Assembly: GCA_037447655.1 (NCBI GenBank)
Contig: JBBHKE010002980.1
Span: 117,768 to 181,767 of the forward strand
Reading direction: 5' to 3'
Source: Zygnema cylindricum
Lineage: Eukaryota > Streptophyta > Zygnematophyceae > Zygnematales > Zygnemataceae
DNA: 64,000 nt
In this document: in pieces, positions 31,796-43,629 of the stretch
Layout of the letters: the number at the start of each line of letters is the position of its first letter
Numbering within the stretch: position 1 is the stretch's first letter
The notes under the pieces: model-generated
The model's database searches: none
Seen by the model: only the letters and a program-made list of their open reading frames with translations
Told to the model about the DNA's origin: nothing
Program-made: the position numbers and the translations under genes

Positions 31796-32554
31796 TGTTT
31801 TTGAAAAGCTCTAAGTCTCAGCAAATTTATAGGACGGCGGAAAAATAGATCTATATGGACACGCGTCATCACTTGAATCACAGTACAGGTTTTTGGCACC
31901 GACAACGCAGCTGCGACGCAGATGGAACAAGCGCAGCTGGGGTTATTTTTGATATGGTCTGTACGAACAACCGCAGCCTGCGACGCAACGGGTCAAACGC
32001 AACTGCGGATATTTTGGTACATAACAACGCAGTTGCTACGCAGCAAGACAAACGCAGCTGCGGCAAACTTTTGTATGTGATAACGTAGCTGCTACGAAGC
32101 TGCGGATATGTTTGAATATAATCAGGAATTGAACTGCGCTACTGCGGTTGATTCGAATTAAGTCAACGGACGAGATTCACTAAGCCAGGCGACAAGTATT
32201 TGATTAAATAACCTGTATAGGATTCTTAGTCATATTGAGTGTGCAAAGATAGATTAGTGATTAGGTGCACTTAGACCTTAGTGGCAGTTTAGTTCTTTTG
32301 GACGTATCTTGTAGGACCACTTGTATCAGCGGCACAGCACTATGTAGAAGTACAACTAAGTGAAGAGTATAAGACTTGGGACGTAGAACATTTTATGTAT
32401 CCAGACTTCCAGACTGTGTAATCTGCAGACTGTTTTTGGGAAACTTCTGAGTTGCATATCTTGATGTATGTTGGATCAATTGAGCTGAAACTTTGGGAGT
32501 TGTCAGTCTTTGTGATATTCTATACTGCTTTATAGTTTGAAGTAGTTTGGTTCA
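31796..32554 (+). repeat. 5' LTR of copia H
   Basis: It starts TGTTTTTGAAAAGC, similar to the LTR-3 start TGTTTTGGAAACC, and ends GTTTGGTTCA. A primer-binding site ATTGTATCAGATTT follows (compare TGGTATCAGAGC). Between 31898 and 32110 it carries four imperfect ~60-bp units with GCAGCTGCG. gag begins at 32627. Confidence 0.65.
31898..32110. repeat. Four ~60-bp GCAGCTGCG units in the copia H LTR
   Basis: Each unit has CGCAGCTGCGACGCAG-like sequence, then a CAAACGCAGCTGCGG-like sequence and a GATATG/TTTTGTATGTG tail. The units are imperfect. Similar GCAGC words fill the LTRs of copia C and gypsy F and the copia C pol linker. Confidence 0.55.
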
Positions 32555-32626
32555 TTGTATCAGATTTGGTGAGCTGTAGAAAACAGCTGTTTAATAGGAT
32601 TCTTGATAAGCTTCTGTGAGTGGGAT

Positions 32627-32705
32627 TATGTCTACTTCCACTACTACTACTACTTCCACTACTACTACTACTATGCTCCACCTGCTCCGGTGGTTGTAGA
32701 ACAAC
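32627..32705 (+). pseudogene. Copia H gag start, truncated
   Basis: It reads MSTSTTTTTSTTTTTMLHLLRWL and stops; the ACTACT repeat has expanded compared with element D. Homology to gag ends near 32705, where a Harb-2-type element fragment begins. It is the last retrotransposon part before the DNA-transposon bed. Confidence 0.65.
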
Positions 32706-33226
32706 AGGGTTGACGTGAAATGACATTGAAATCTTGGGACCCTTGCAAAAAACAACTATGTACTGGACGGAAAGTAACAAAACAAAACAAGTTGTGTACT
32801 TTTTTTCGTCGTATTAAACGCAAATGGACAAAAACATAGTGAATTGTGAACAGTTCCTCCTCGCTTGAAATCGTTTTAAAATTTTGAAAAACTTCGACAC
32901 ATGCCAATATGTGTTTCTATTTGTTTAGCGAAAATACTTTGTTTTAAAACACATCGCCGATGTGTTTTAAAGACCAGTTTGAAGGTGGCGTTTCTTCATG
33001 TGGTCGTGGGTCAAAAATCAGAAGACGACAACATGTAGCACATTCTAAATTCGAAGATTGTCACAAAATGTACTTATATTTTTTTCGGTTTCTTTGTACG
33101 GATGCTACTTACGCGTTACGACGCTAAATTTTACATGAAAATGATAAAAAAAAACACTTACTTTTGCACATGGTGATATACCCTAAGTCTGCTCAATTAC
33201 CAGTCATATGATTGTACAGTGTAGTA
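32706..33226. mobile_element. Harb-2 family fragment
   Basis: 32706-33060 is the reverse complement of the internal part of the Harb-2 element at 34740-35090: shared words include GACAAAACGAAACAAACTA-like and AACACATCNNCNATGTGTTTTAAA. No terminus is kept on the left. No gene is seen in this stretch. Confidence 0.5.
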
Positions 33227-33739
33227 CACAACGAATCGCAATTAGAGTTATGTGCACTAATTCCGTCACGCCAAAATTTTGACTCTATCACTATAAATAG
33301 AGTACATTATTCTAAATTATTCTTTACGTTATTTAAGGTAATTTTTTAATGAGCGTTAATAACTCTAATATAGTGCCGTTTTAAATAGTGTGGCGTACGG
33401 TCGCTCTTTCACCGTGCAAAACTTTAGTTTATTAAGTAAAAAAATACAAATAATGATTTAGTAAAGGCTGTTCTCATGTATCTTCATTTTAACAAACCGC
33501 GTAATGCATACGTTATAATGATGTGAAAATCTAAGTTTTGTCAAATTTTGTACTTGTATTTAATTTACAATGGATATATTCAACACCCAAATTTACGCCC
33601 AAATTAGAGTTATTGAAAAATTAGAGTAAATTTCCTTTTTGAAAAAGTTCTATCACACAAAATAAAGTTCGTAAATCTAATTATTTTTTTTACTTTTTTT
33701 ATTCTAATTTTTTCTTTACTCTAATTTCGATTCGCAGTG
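33227..33739. mobile_element. M-family element, copy 1 (TA flanks)
   Basis: A 513-bp element with terminal inverted repeats CACAACGAATCGCAATTAGAG and its counterpart ending ATTTCGATTCGCAGTG, flanked by TA on both sides. No open frame of note. TA duplication and short length fit a Tc1/mariner-like non-autonomous element. Confidence 0.7.
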
Positions 33740-33826
33740 TACTGTACACCGTGAATCGCTATTAGCGTTCATGACTCTACTTGAAGTACCTTGTTTTTTT
33801 TTTCGCCAAATTCGCAAATAGAATTA

Positions 33827-34548
33827 GGGTGAAGTTCCATTGAGACATTCTGTAATTGTACGGCCAACATTGCAAATTGCTACAATTTGAACGAAGTTCC
33901 ATTGCGCAGAGTTTGTAATCCATGTGTTAGCAAAAGAGTGGTGCCAAGTAACTATAGATTTGATATTGAAATTGTCAATGATTTTCACACCGACCAAAAA
34001 TCTTCATTTGCGTACCATGTACATGCGTTCCAGGTCATCGTTCAGCACAGCTTTTGTACTATTTGCAGACGCCTTGTCACATACCACCTCATATTTTTAG
34101 GGTTCTTGTTTTTCGCGTGACGAATGAGCGTAGCCAGAAATAGTGTGACGAATAGGCGCGACCAAAAATAGCGTGACAAAAGTGCGTTACGAGATTTCGT
34201 TTATTTTATCTATTCAATTTTTGAATGCGTATATTGTGTGCATCTTTTTTTTTATTTTCGTTGGTTGCCATCTTGACACGTATGCTCATTATCCAACATG
34301 TCACGGCTCAATTTTTTTTGTAATAGGTGATGTACCTCGCGAGGTACATCACCAATTACAAAAACTTTCGAAGCGAATGCTTAAAAAATAACCAACGATC
34401 ATTGTTAACTCCCTGACTTTTGGAGAATATTGGCAAGATTCACTGTAATGTTAATTTACAGATAAAAAAAAATAAGAGGTATGGCGTAGTACGGAGAGGT
34501 CCGAATTTTTGTAAACAACCTCACTTTTCGTCTAATGGAACTTCACCC
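33827..34548. mobile_element. Harb-1 element, copy 1
   Basis: 722 bp with termini GGGTGAAGTTCCATT and AATGGAACTTCACCC, flanked by TTA on the left and TTC (one change from TTA) on the right. A 3-bp TNA duplication is typical of PIF/Harbinger elements. Nested in M copy 2. No transposase ORF. Confidence 0.75.
34326..34353. repeat. Perfect 28-bp palindrome
   Basis: GGTGATGTACCTCG followed by its exact reverse complement, with flanks TTTTTGTAAT and ATTACAAAAA extending the arms nearly to 24 bp. It lies inside Harb-1 copy 1 and is absent from the other copies as far as I can see. Confidence 0.8.
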
Positions 34549-34616
34549 TTCATCATTCTAAATGTTTTCTAAACGTTATTTGAGGTACCACACTTACTAT
34601 GATTAATAACTTTAAG

Positions 34617-35389
34617 GGTGCGTCTACATGTGCCCAAGTAAGGGTTTTTTTTTGTCGTTTTCCTGTAAAACTTAGAGTCGTACCGCGTAAGTTTCAACCG
34701 TACAAAAAAAAAAAAAAAAAAAAAAATTTTGCGTCATCATCAAATTTAAGATGTACTACATATTGTCGTTTTGTGTTATTCGACCCACGGCCACGCCAAA
34801 AAACGTCATCTTCAAACTTTTCTTTGAAACACATGGAAGATGTGTTTTAAAACAAAGATTTTTCGAAAAACAAATAAAAACACGTAGTTGCACGTGTAAG
34901 AAATTTCCAAGAAATTTCAAAAGAATTTAAGCGACGACAAAAAGTGCACGATCCGCTATGTTTTGTCCGTTTGCGTTCAAGTACAACAAAGCAAAGTATA
35001 TAGTTTGTTTCGTTTTGTCCATTTGCGCCTAGTACGGATTTTATTTCGACAGGGGTCTCAAGATCCAAGCCATTTCACGTCGCGCGGACAAGAGACGCAA
35101 AGGCAAAGTGCATCTTCCTCAACCGTGAAACGGCACAGGCTGGATGGCGGTACGTCTACAATGTCACGAAAACTCATGCGATGTCACAACCTGCAACAAA
35201 AAATAGCGTGCGTCATCACAGATTGTAGACGTTGACAGCCATCACGGGCATTGTCAGCGTATACAATCGTCACACGCTTAAGTAACTATGTCGTTGTTAC
35301 TTATAGGGACACCCAAAATCTGGGTCCGCCGGATCTGCGCTAAAAAACAAAGTTTTTTCTCTAAGTTTCAAGTAAATGGAGACGCACCC
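34617..35389. mobile_element. Harb-2 element, copy 1
   Basis: 773 bp with termini GGGTGCGTCTACATG and CAAGTAAATGGAGACGCACCC, flanked by TAA at 34614-34616 and 35390-35392. Nested in M copy 2. Internal TGTCAC and TGTAGACG words recur at 35140-35275. No transposase ORF. Confidence 0.75.
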
Positions 35390-35925
35390 TAAGACAGTGC
35401 CGTTTTAAATAGTATGGTGTCCGGTCTGTCAAATCCGTACTATTTTGTAATTTTTTAAATTAAATAAGTACAGAAAAAATGTTTACGCTATCTCGCACAC
35501 ATGTAAATGTGCTCTGGAAAAATACGATGAAACGAGGTCGGCAATGAAATGGCGTACGATTTGACCAATTTCGTACATGCACATATTTTAGTGTGAAGAT
35601 ATTATGCGCGGACAATTATTTCAAAGCAGTTTACAAATAAGAGTTTATGATAAATAAGAAAAAAAAAATTTTGGAAAAAAATAAAATTCTTAATTAGCGT
35701 AAATAACGCTAATTGTTTTATTACGCTATCTATTTCATTGCGCTAATAGCGATTCACGGTGTACCTTTCATTGAAATTTTATGCGTTGTGCAGAGAATTC
35801 CGCGGATAGCTGTAAAAATTTGCGTCAACAGCAGTCTATTTAAGGATTGCGATGTCGGTGGATAATTCTTTGAATTTCTATCACCTCCCAATGAGTATCT
35901 CGTCATGTCCAAAATGCCTAATTCA

Positions 35926-36641
35926 GGGTAACATTCCATTAGGCGGTCCCAGTAAATGTACGAACAAGTTTACTGACAGCGTTTACTGGAAGTCCGCTCC
36001 ATTTTGTCGGGCCAGTAACGAACCTTCCCCAGTTATGATTGGCCCCACATACGTTAGAGTCTAGATTCTGAAAATCTTAAAAGAATCAAGAAACGGAAAG
36101 TCAGGATAAAATATCTGTACGACCGGAGGTAGTTAATGATTCGTACGTCAAGTTTGCAGCCAGATTTTGATTTTCAAAAGGAAAATAAAAAGTTCGAAAC
36201 AGAATGGCCAAAAGACGCGGCAAACTTTAAATGTCGGTGGATGTCAGATGGAGCGTGCGAGGATATTTTTGACTGACCTGCATCCAGCGTGGCAGGTGGC
36301 ACATGGCATGTACGACGTGTACGCCTGTGATCACTTGTTCAAAGTAGATTTTTTTTTGCTTTTTCACGTGTACCAATGGTAATCATCGAGTGGGCCCCAA
36401 CTCTCATCGCGAGGAGAGTTGGGGGCCACTGGATGATGTGCGCGATTACTTCGCGGATCTCAAAAAGTGAAACATCCAACGGTCAAGAATGACGCCAACA
36501 TCATTGGAGCTTCTCGACAGCTTTTCAGTAACGATGTTTCGTTGACAAAAAAAATAAAAATAGTACGGCTATGTACGCGCTGTACGAAAATGTACGGTGT
36601 CCAGTAACGAACCCCACTTTTCGACTAATGGAATGTTACCC
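35926..36641. mobile_element. Harb-1 element, copy 2
   Basis: 716 bp with termini GGGTAACATTCCATTAG and CTAATGGAATGTTACCC, flanked by TCA and TCG (one change). A hairpin of about 12 bp (CCCAACTCTC / GAGAGTTGGG) lies at 36397-36432. No open frame with known motif. Confidence 0.75.
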
Positions 36642-37112
36642 TCGATGTGGTCACAAGTACTGTCGGCAAGAGCCATCGCATTCATCCGATTCAGCACATC
36701 GAGCGGTGGATTTGTCGCATTTTTCGGTCATTTTCCTGGAAAGCCGCAGGTGTTATGCTGCATAGATCTGACACGAAGAAGTTGCAGGGACCACTTGCCA
36801 GCTACTATCGCATCGTGTAAACATGTCAGTCAATTTCCGAGTAAAGTACAGACTCGAGTGACGAGGGAACCGTATAGTACAGTACATTGTTGTACTTTTC
36901 TGTACCATCCTGTCATTTGAATTAAATTACTGTACCTCTCCATTGTCATTTTCCCACGTCCTTGGACACATCGTAAGGGGATCGCTTTTCCGAAGCGATC
37001 CTGAAAGTAGAGCATTTACGTTCCGTACTTTTTATCAATTATGCCAACATTCTTGTACCGTACACCAAACCTGGATTTTTTCCGGATCTACTACTTTTAC
37101 ATTAAAACTAAA
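36642..37112. other. Non-coding stretch, nothing recognised
   Basis: Mixed sequence with several GTACNGTAC words (AGTACAGTACATTG near 36877). Open frames up to 107 aa have no motif. A Harb-1-derived tail may extend over the left part. Confidence 0.35.
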
Positions 37113-38055
37113 GGGGTATTCCCATGTAATCAGTACTTTGATAAAGTATTTTGGACTGTAGTGAAGATTCTCCGTACTACTTTGACGAGAGTCCTAATGT
37201 GCGAAAAAGAAATCGGAAATTTTAAATGTGACTGTTGTATACGTAGGTGCAACTTGTGACGATTGAAGACGACTACAAAACTTCCGACGATTGGTGACAC
37301 AAACAAAAACATCGACAGTTGTAGACGTTTAGATTTTTGTGATATTGTAGATGTTTTGGGTTTGGTGACATTGTAACGTCATGCTCACTTGTGACAACGT
37401 CGTTGTCACTGATTTAATAACTTTCAGCCATGCTTCCTTGATTTCGTTTTTTCTACTTTTCTCACTCGACTTGCCATTAAAAAAAAACCTAAAAATTGTA
37501 AATAAAATAATTTTCAAATATCTTTCATTTTACACCAATATTGTCATGTTTCATTTTAAAAAGTGTGAGATAAAAGTGATATGGTGAGAGGGAGAGGGGA
37601 GACACAACGTCGACGAAAAATTATGCAAAGGACCCATGAATGAAAGTGGATGTCTAAGACCCCTGCAAAAATTTTTCCGTACATATGCGTGACGAGCACG
37701 GATAAAAATAGCAAATACTCTCCCCCGTCCAAAAAATTCCCCACTCGTGTGGTGTGTGCCTGGGTCGTTTTACATTCATTGTTTGGGCAGTTTTTTAACT
37801 ACAAACACCCTCTCGAGGTGATTTTGAATGAAATTATTTTATGGGCTGGATTCTCTTACCCGGGGGTCGAAAAGAGGAAAACGCCAAAATGCATTCATAT
37901 AAAGACAAACATGCAGTACATTCAAAATATAAAATTGACGTTGACTATACTTTGGTGAAAATGATTTTCTCGTACGGCTGAAGTTTTTCTCAAATTCCTC
38001 AAATTTTAGGGCAAAATGACAAAGAAAAATCAATACTTCAATACATGGAGACACC
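37113..38055. mobile_element. Harb-2 family element, copy 2
   Basis: About 943 bp with termini GGGGTATTCCCATG and CATGGAGACACCCC, flanked on both sides by TAAA-type sequence, so the exact 3-bp duplication is ambiguous. The left arm has GTTGTAGACG, GTGACA and ATTGTAGATG words typical of this family. Confidence 0.6.
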
Positions 38056-38117
38056 CCCTAAATCAAATACGTATGCATGATCTACTATCACGCACTCACG
38101 CGCACACGCAAACTTAG

Positions 38118-39247
38118 GGTGCGTCCCCATGTTCTCGCAAATGAACCAACTTAGGGTACAGCCCCATATGGCTAAGTACATGTTTTTTTTTGTCGTTTTC
38201 CTTTAAAAATAAATATGTTAAGTATTAATGAAGGAAATTCACATTTTATTCCTACCTATGACACCCACGTTCACAGTGGTTTAAGGAACAAAAAATGGTA
38301 TTATTAGGAGTATTGAGGCACGTTGGAAAACGTTTGAACATTTTGAGTAATATACATCTTTTGCAAAAGAGTTTGCATGCAAAAAAAATGACATGTCGAG
38401 GGGGGTTTTACTTTATGTATAACACATCAAGTGATAAAGCTTAACCAAGTTTGGCATAACTGACACCCTTTCGTCATAAACCTCCCTCAAATTGGTCATC
38501 CATAGAAGATTAGAACGCTGTCAGGCCAAAATGTCATTTACATAGGTAAAGTCATCATAGAGTCTTAAGATGACGAAACATTTTAGTTTGATGTTGAAGA
38601 CACAAATGAAATGTTGGCTAGCGAGACTTTTTAGCTAATTAAGGCATTTGATAATTATGTTGACGCTTTTCATGACAAACTTCTAAGTGATTTATCGCTT
38701 GTCGAGGTCGTGTGGCATACAATACTTTTGGAAAGGGGCAAAAGGACGTCATTTTTTCCTTTAATTAGACCAAGCCCTACAAAACAAGAATTAACGAGGT
38801 TATAGTTTGCTTATTTTTTTCGAGTAGCGGTTGGGGAACCAAGTACGAGTTCGCGTAAAACATTGGATTTGTTTCATTGAAAGAAAAGAGGATCCACAAC
38901 GATGGGCGTTGAATACCTTGCTTTGAACAACGATATGCTCAAAATTTACCACGCTCTTAAGCAGGTCGATGATATTTGCTCCTTATTACAAGGTGCAATA
39001 TTATTCACATCGTCGGATCTAATCGATAGAGAATGAGCGTAATAAACTTAAATAACCATTCATAACGAAGGTTCGTGGCTTAACTCCAAAAGAGATTCAA
39101 GTTATGTTATGATATTGGATTTCGGTGTGGTGAGGGGAGTTAACACTTTCAAAATAGAAAGAAAGTCAGTTTATGATCCAATAGAAATTGTAAAAGCTAT
39201 AACTTACGAATTGTTATTCATTATATTAGTAATATCGTGAGGAGTAA
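38118..39247. other. Harb-2-like left ends and unrecognised sequence
   Basis: Two left-end-like sequences occur close together: TTAGGGTGCGTCCCCATG at 38118 and TTAGGGTACAGCCCCATATG at 38152. Matching right ends are not visible. The remainder to 39247 is AT-rich, has no open frame above 60 codons in the list and shows no motif. Confidence 0.4.
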
Positions 39248-40205
39248 GGGTACTTTCCAATGTGGTAAAGTTAAGGTTTTTCTCTATCATTTTCCTCCAA
39301 AACTCAGCCCTCAACGAGATAATCCGCAGCTGTCCCAAAAAAATGAAATTACTACGGTACAATTTGCGTCACCTTAAAACTTTAAATCTATTGTAGTTTG
39401 TCATTTAGCGCGATGAAGTTCGTTGTCTACCGGTTTAGACCCACTTTCGCGTCCTTCCAGCTCATCTTCAAACTTTTTAGAAAACCACCTTGCGAGGTGA
39501 GTTTAAATAAAGTTACATGACGTGAGCGAATAGGCAGATAATGTCGCATGCGTCGGAGATTTTTTACAATTTTTTTACCAAAAAAAAAAAAACCACTGCA
39601 CGTTTCCAAGTTGTGCGTGACTTTTTTTCCGCGTGTTTTTTTCTGTAAAGGGCCGTGGAGGGGTCTCGACCAACGGACGCTATATCGCAAAAGAGAAGTT
39701 CGTGAAAGCGCCTTTCTCTCTCTCCCTCTCCCACTACTACGTCTATCTCACGACTCTTGCAATGAAAAACGTCAATAATGGTATCAAATGAAAAATCTCT
39801 AAAAACAATTTATTTTGACCATCTTTGGGTTTATTTTGATGGGAAGTAAAGTGAGAAAGGTAAAAAAAACACAATCGGGAAACCATGGTGGAAAGTTTTA
39901 GAATTTGTGACGTCGGCGCTTTCATAATTGACCGTGACGTCAAAATGTCACAAATTCTAAACATCTAAATGTCAAAAGTAACTACACTAGACGCCTACAA
40001 CCGTCCCTATTTCGTAAACATCATCAATTGTCACAGTTTTTGTAGTCGTCTACAACCGTCACAAATTACACCTACGTCTACATCCATCACTTTTTAAAGT
40101 AACAAGTTAATTGTGTTACATCAGAATGCTCCGAAATCAATACGAAGAATCTTCGCTAAAAAACAAAGTTACAAGACAAAGTTTAGGTTGCATGGGAAAA
40201 TGCCC
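39248..40205. mobile_element. Harb-2 family element, copy 3
   Basis: 958 bp with termini GGGTACTTTCCAATGTGG and CATGGGAAAATGCCC, flanked by TAA at 39245-39247 and 40206-40208. Subterminal CTACAACCGTCACAAAT and GTAGTCGTCTACAACCGTC words. No transposase ORF. Confidence 0.7.
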
Positions 40206-40269
40206 TAATATCGAATGAAAATCAGCTTGATATGGAATACTATCATTTTTGAAATTATGAATACTGGTA

Positions 40270-40829
40270 AACCGCAAATCGTTATTAGTGTCAAAAAATA
40301 AATAATGTAACAAAAAAATAGTGTTATTAATGCTAATTGGGAATTACAAAATTAAAAAAAAAACTTTTACTCTAATTGTTAACTAACTCTACTTTGGGTT
40401 TTTCCAAAAAAAAAATCTCGTCGTAAATATGTTTACAATAATATAACTACAAGTACTAAATTTGACAAATTGTACACAAATTGTACATTCACACGGTAGA
40501 CCACGCGGTTGTCGGGTGAATATGTACGAACGTGATTTTTAACAGCCCAATTTCATCCCTTTTTTATAACGAACATTCGCAGGCGTGCGCGATTATGTTA
40601 AATCATTTTTTGTACTTTTTCACTTAGAAATGTAAATTTTTGTACGGTTTGACACTGACCGTACACGATACTATTTAAATTGCAGTGTACTTTCTTTATA
40701 AACGCTAATTGTAAAAGAAGTGGAAAAAGCATTAATGAAAAAATATAATTATTTATTCTATTTGAGAATTTGGGGAAAATTTTGTGGGCACCAAATTAGC
40801 GTTATTGACGTTAATAGCGATTTGCGGTG
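40270..40829. mobile_element. M-family element, copy 3
   Basis: 560 bp between AACCGCAAATCGTTATTAGTG (preceded by TA) and TTAATAGCGATTTGCGGTG (followed by CA instead of TA). Both termini carry the same G-to-A type change (GCAAATCG), so they mutated together or came from a subfamily. Confidence 0.65.
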
Positions 40830-40873
40830 CAGTGTACTGTAGTGTCGCACAACTGAGGTTGTATTGTATAGTA

Positions 40874-41087
40874 CACCTTGAATCGTTATTGGAGTATAAG
40901 TTTTTTTAGCATATAGGAATAATTACCGTTATTAACGCTAATTGGGAATTTGGAAATTTTCAAAGAAATTGTGTACTCTAATTAGGAATTATGGTTTTTT
41001 TTATATAGTATGAATAATTCTATTTGAGAATTTGAAAAAAAAAGGTACCCAAATTAGCGTTCAATACGCTAATAACGATTCACGGTG
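40874..41087. mobile_element. M-family element, copy 4 (short)
   Basis: 214 bp with termini CACCTTGAATCGTTATTG and CGCTAATAACGATTCACGGTG and TA on both sides. An internally deleted family member. Confidence 0.7.
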
Positions 41088-41094
41088 TACTGTA

Positions 41095-41646
41095 CAATGC
41101 GAATCGTTATTTGAGTATATAACCCTAATTTGGGTTCCTAAAATTTTGGTTTTTTTTCAAATAGTATACATGATTTTATTTTTTCTTCTACGTTAATTAA
41201 GGTAGAGTATAAAATAGTGTAAAGAAGAAAGTATAATAAGATATAAAACGTGTGGTGTACGGTCGATGTCAGACCGTACGTAAATGTACCTTTTCAAGTA
41301 AAAATTTACAAAAGATGAATTAAATCAGACGCGCGCGCATAGGAATTTGAGCTAAAAAAACAAGATTCAATTTGGTCGCATAACTACCGTAAATTAGTCT
41401 GACATATTCAAATATTTAAATTTCGCGACGGCGTACAATTTTTAATATTCTGTACGGATATATGTATTAAACTATTAATGTATAAAATTGTACGGCGATT
41501 ATTCTTTTTTTACAACTCCCAAATTAGCATTAACCCCAAAATTAAAATACACCTTTTAAAAAAAAATCAAATTCCTAATTAGCATTAATAACGATAATTA
41601 TTTATCAACACTAATTAAACTCTGACACTAATAACGATTCGCGGTG
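41095..41646. mobile_element. M-family element, copy 5
   Basis: 552 bp between CAATGCGAATCGTTATTTGAG and CACTAATAACGATTCGCGGTG with TA flanks. It follows copy 4 after the 7-bp spacer TACTGTA. The body aligns with copies 7 and 10 (ATTAAATCAGACGCGC, GCGACGGCGTAC). Confidence 0.75.
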
Positions 41647-41654
41647 TAGTAGTA

Positions 41655-41700
41655 CAGCGTGAATCGCTATTAGCGTTAACATTTTTTTCTTCTCTTAAAA
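41655..41700. mobile_element. M-family left end fragment, copy 6
   Basis: CAGCGTGAATCGCTATTAGCG preceded by TA, directly after copy 5 (spacer TAGTAGTA). Homology fades after about 45 bp and no right end is seen. Confidence 0.5.
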
Positions 41701-41934
41701 CATTTTTTCTCCGTACACATATGTCTGATTGCAGATCTGACGGTTGCGACTGAAAGGTATGATTCTTAGCTTCCGATAAGCGGTCTCAAATTGAAATTCG
41801 TACAAGGTACTGTACGGTAAAGTACAGTACTATACTATAGTTTCATAATTTGATACGATGTGCTACTACAGTATCGGAAATTTTGTTGCACGCGCCGACT
41901 CTGCGTGACATTTTCGCACGTTATGTAACAACTA

Positions 41935-42473
41935 CACCGCGAATCGTTATTAGTGTCAAAGTCACTAATTTGGGTTCTTAAAATTTTGATTTTTTTCCTC
42001 AAATAGGATACATGATTTTAATTTTTCTTTGACGTTAATTAAGGTACCGTACAAATAGCGTAAAGCCTGAAAGTACACTAATATTTAAATAGTGTGGTGT
42101 ACGGTCAATGTCAGACCGTACAAAACTGTAACTTTTCAAGTGAAAATTTACAAAAAATGAATTAAATCAGACGCGCACGCATAGGAGCGTGCGCTAAAAA
42201 AAACGTGATTAGTTTGACACGTAAATTAGTATAGCATTTACGGATATTTTAGATTCGCGACGGCGTACGATTTCCAATATTTTGTACGAATACATATATT
42301 AATGTATATAATCGTACGGCGAATTTTCCATTTTTGATGTTCCCAAATTAGCATAAACGGCGAAATTAGAATACACATTTTTTTTGAAAAATTTCAAATT
42401 CTTAATTAGCATCAATTACAGTAAATTTTCTTCAACACTATTGAAACTTTGACACTTATAACGATTCGCGGTG
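41935..42473. mobile_element. M-family element, copy 7
   Basis: 539 bp with termini CACCGCGAATCGTTATTAGTG and CACTTATAACGATTCGCGGTG and TA on both sides. One of the best-preserved copies; near full-length match to copy 10 at 49863-50399. Confidence 0.8.
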
Positions 42474-42829
42474 TAGTGTTGTGTATGGGTAAAACAATTA
42501 TAGCGATAACACTGATACCGATAGTTATCGGTTATCAAACAGTCAACGTTTCCGATATATTTGTACTTGCAGTTCTTTCTGTACTTTCTGTTCGGATTAT
42601 TTTTTGTCGGGTAAACTGAACACGAAATTTACGAGAAATGTACGGTTTTATACGAGAATTGTACGGACTTTGACGAAAAAATACGCTGCACTTTGTAGTA
42701 CTTTCTGGCCGATTAATTGAAAATAAATTTTACGGGAACGTACGGTATTGTACCGACAAACTGATGATCATGGAACAAAAAAAGGACAGCTGACACAAAG
42801 TACAACGGACGCAAAAGAACATTTTGCGC

Positions 42830-42897
42830 GCCGCCGGAATCGAACGGACGACTTTCAATGATAAAATACAAGCGGACGGCTAGCTTGAGCGCCGACA
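42830..42897 (-). other. tRNA-like stretch
   Basis: The minus strand reads GGCGCTCAAGCTAGCCGTCCGC and, about 30 bp later, CGTTCGATTCC, which differs from the box B consensus by one base. Stem pairing is only partial. It could be a tRNA pseudogene or SINE head carried by the element. Confidence 0.35.
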
Positions 42898-42924
42898 TCC
42901 CGGAATGGCTCTTTTGGCGGCTTA

Positions 42925-43629
42925 GAGCGTTGTTCCATTAGGCACTCTCTGTAAACGTCAAAAATTCGTTTACTGAGGCGATCGTTCCATTGTGTCGGGT
43001 CAGTAACCGACATTTGTTTTGCGTGGCACATTTTGATTGGTTCACTTAATAATTGAATACGATTCTGGTAATCTTCAAAGAATCTCTGAGAGCAAATTGT
43101 GACCACATATTTGTACCAGCGAAAGGTGAAAAGTGACTTGTACGACGTATTGAATTAAATATGTACGGGCGGACGAAACGTAAGATATGTAAAAGCGTAC
43201 GGAAATGTCAGAATGGTTAGTGGATACCAACAGAAGCGTGAAACAATATCGTCCGTCAAAGATTTTCTTGCGGCTTCCGGTGGCCTCGCATCCTCCCTGG
43301 CGGAAGGCACATGTCATATGCGACGTGTACCCATCTGGTCGCGCGGTCGTCGTGGATATTTATTCACTTTTCCACGAGGCACGACGGTATTCGTTCAGGC
43401 GCTGAGAATTGACCTACTCCGGGTCACTTGTTGCGAACTGAAAGTGTCAGACGACGGCTTATCCGATAATGCATCCGACGGTCCACGTTTACGCCCATAA
43501 ACGTGGAGAATCAAATCCCTCATTCAGTAGCCTTGTTTTTCTGACATTTTTTTTCTTTGGTACGGCACTGTACGAAACAGTACGGCTTTCAGTAAACAAC
43601 GTCATTTTTCCCCTAATGGAACCTTGCCC
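42925..43629. mobile_element. Harb-1 element, copy 3
   Basis: 705 bp with termini GAGCGTTGTTCCATTAG and CTAATGGAACCTTGCCC, flanked by TTA at 42922-42924 and 43630-43632. Nested in the hAT-like element. It carries the family word CATATGCGACGTGTACCC at about 43317. Confidence 0.75.

Larger units (their letters stand above)
33747..35762. mobile_element. M-family element, copy 2, carrying two nested elements
   Basis: Termini CACCGTGAATCGCTATTAGCG and CGCTAATAGCGATTCACGGTG with TA at 33745-33746 and 35763-35764. Two foreign elements, 33827-34548 and 34617-35389, sit inside. Without them the host is about 520 bp, the usual family size, and its body aligns with other copies (TTTAAATAGTGTGGNGTACGGTCG). 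Confidence 0.75.

Noticed and set aside
31784-31796. TGTTGGGTTTG as the start of the copia H LTR
   Set aside because: TGTTTTTGAAAAGC a few bases later matches the LTR-3 start better; neither can be proven without a partner LTR.
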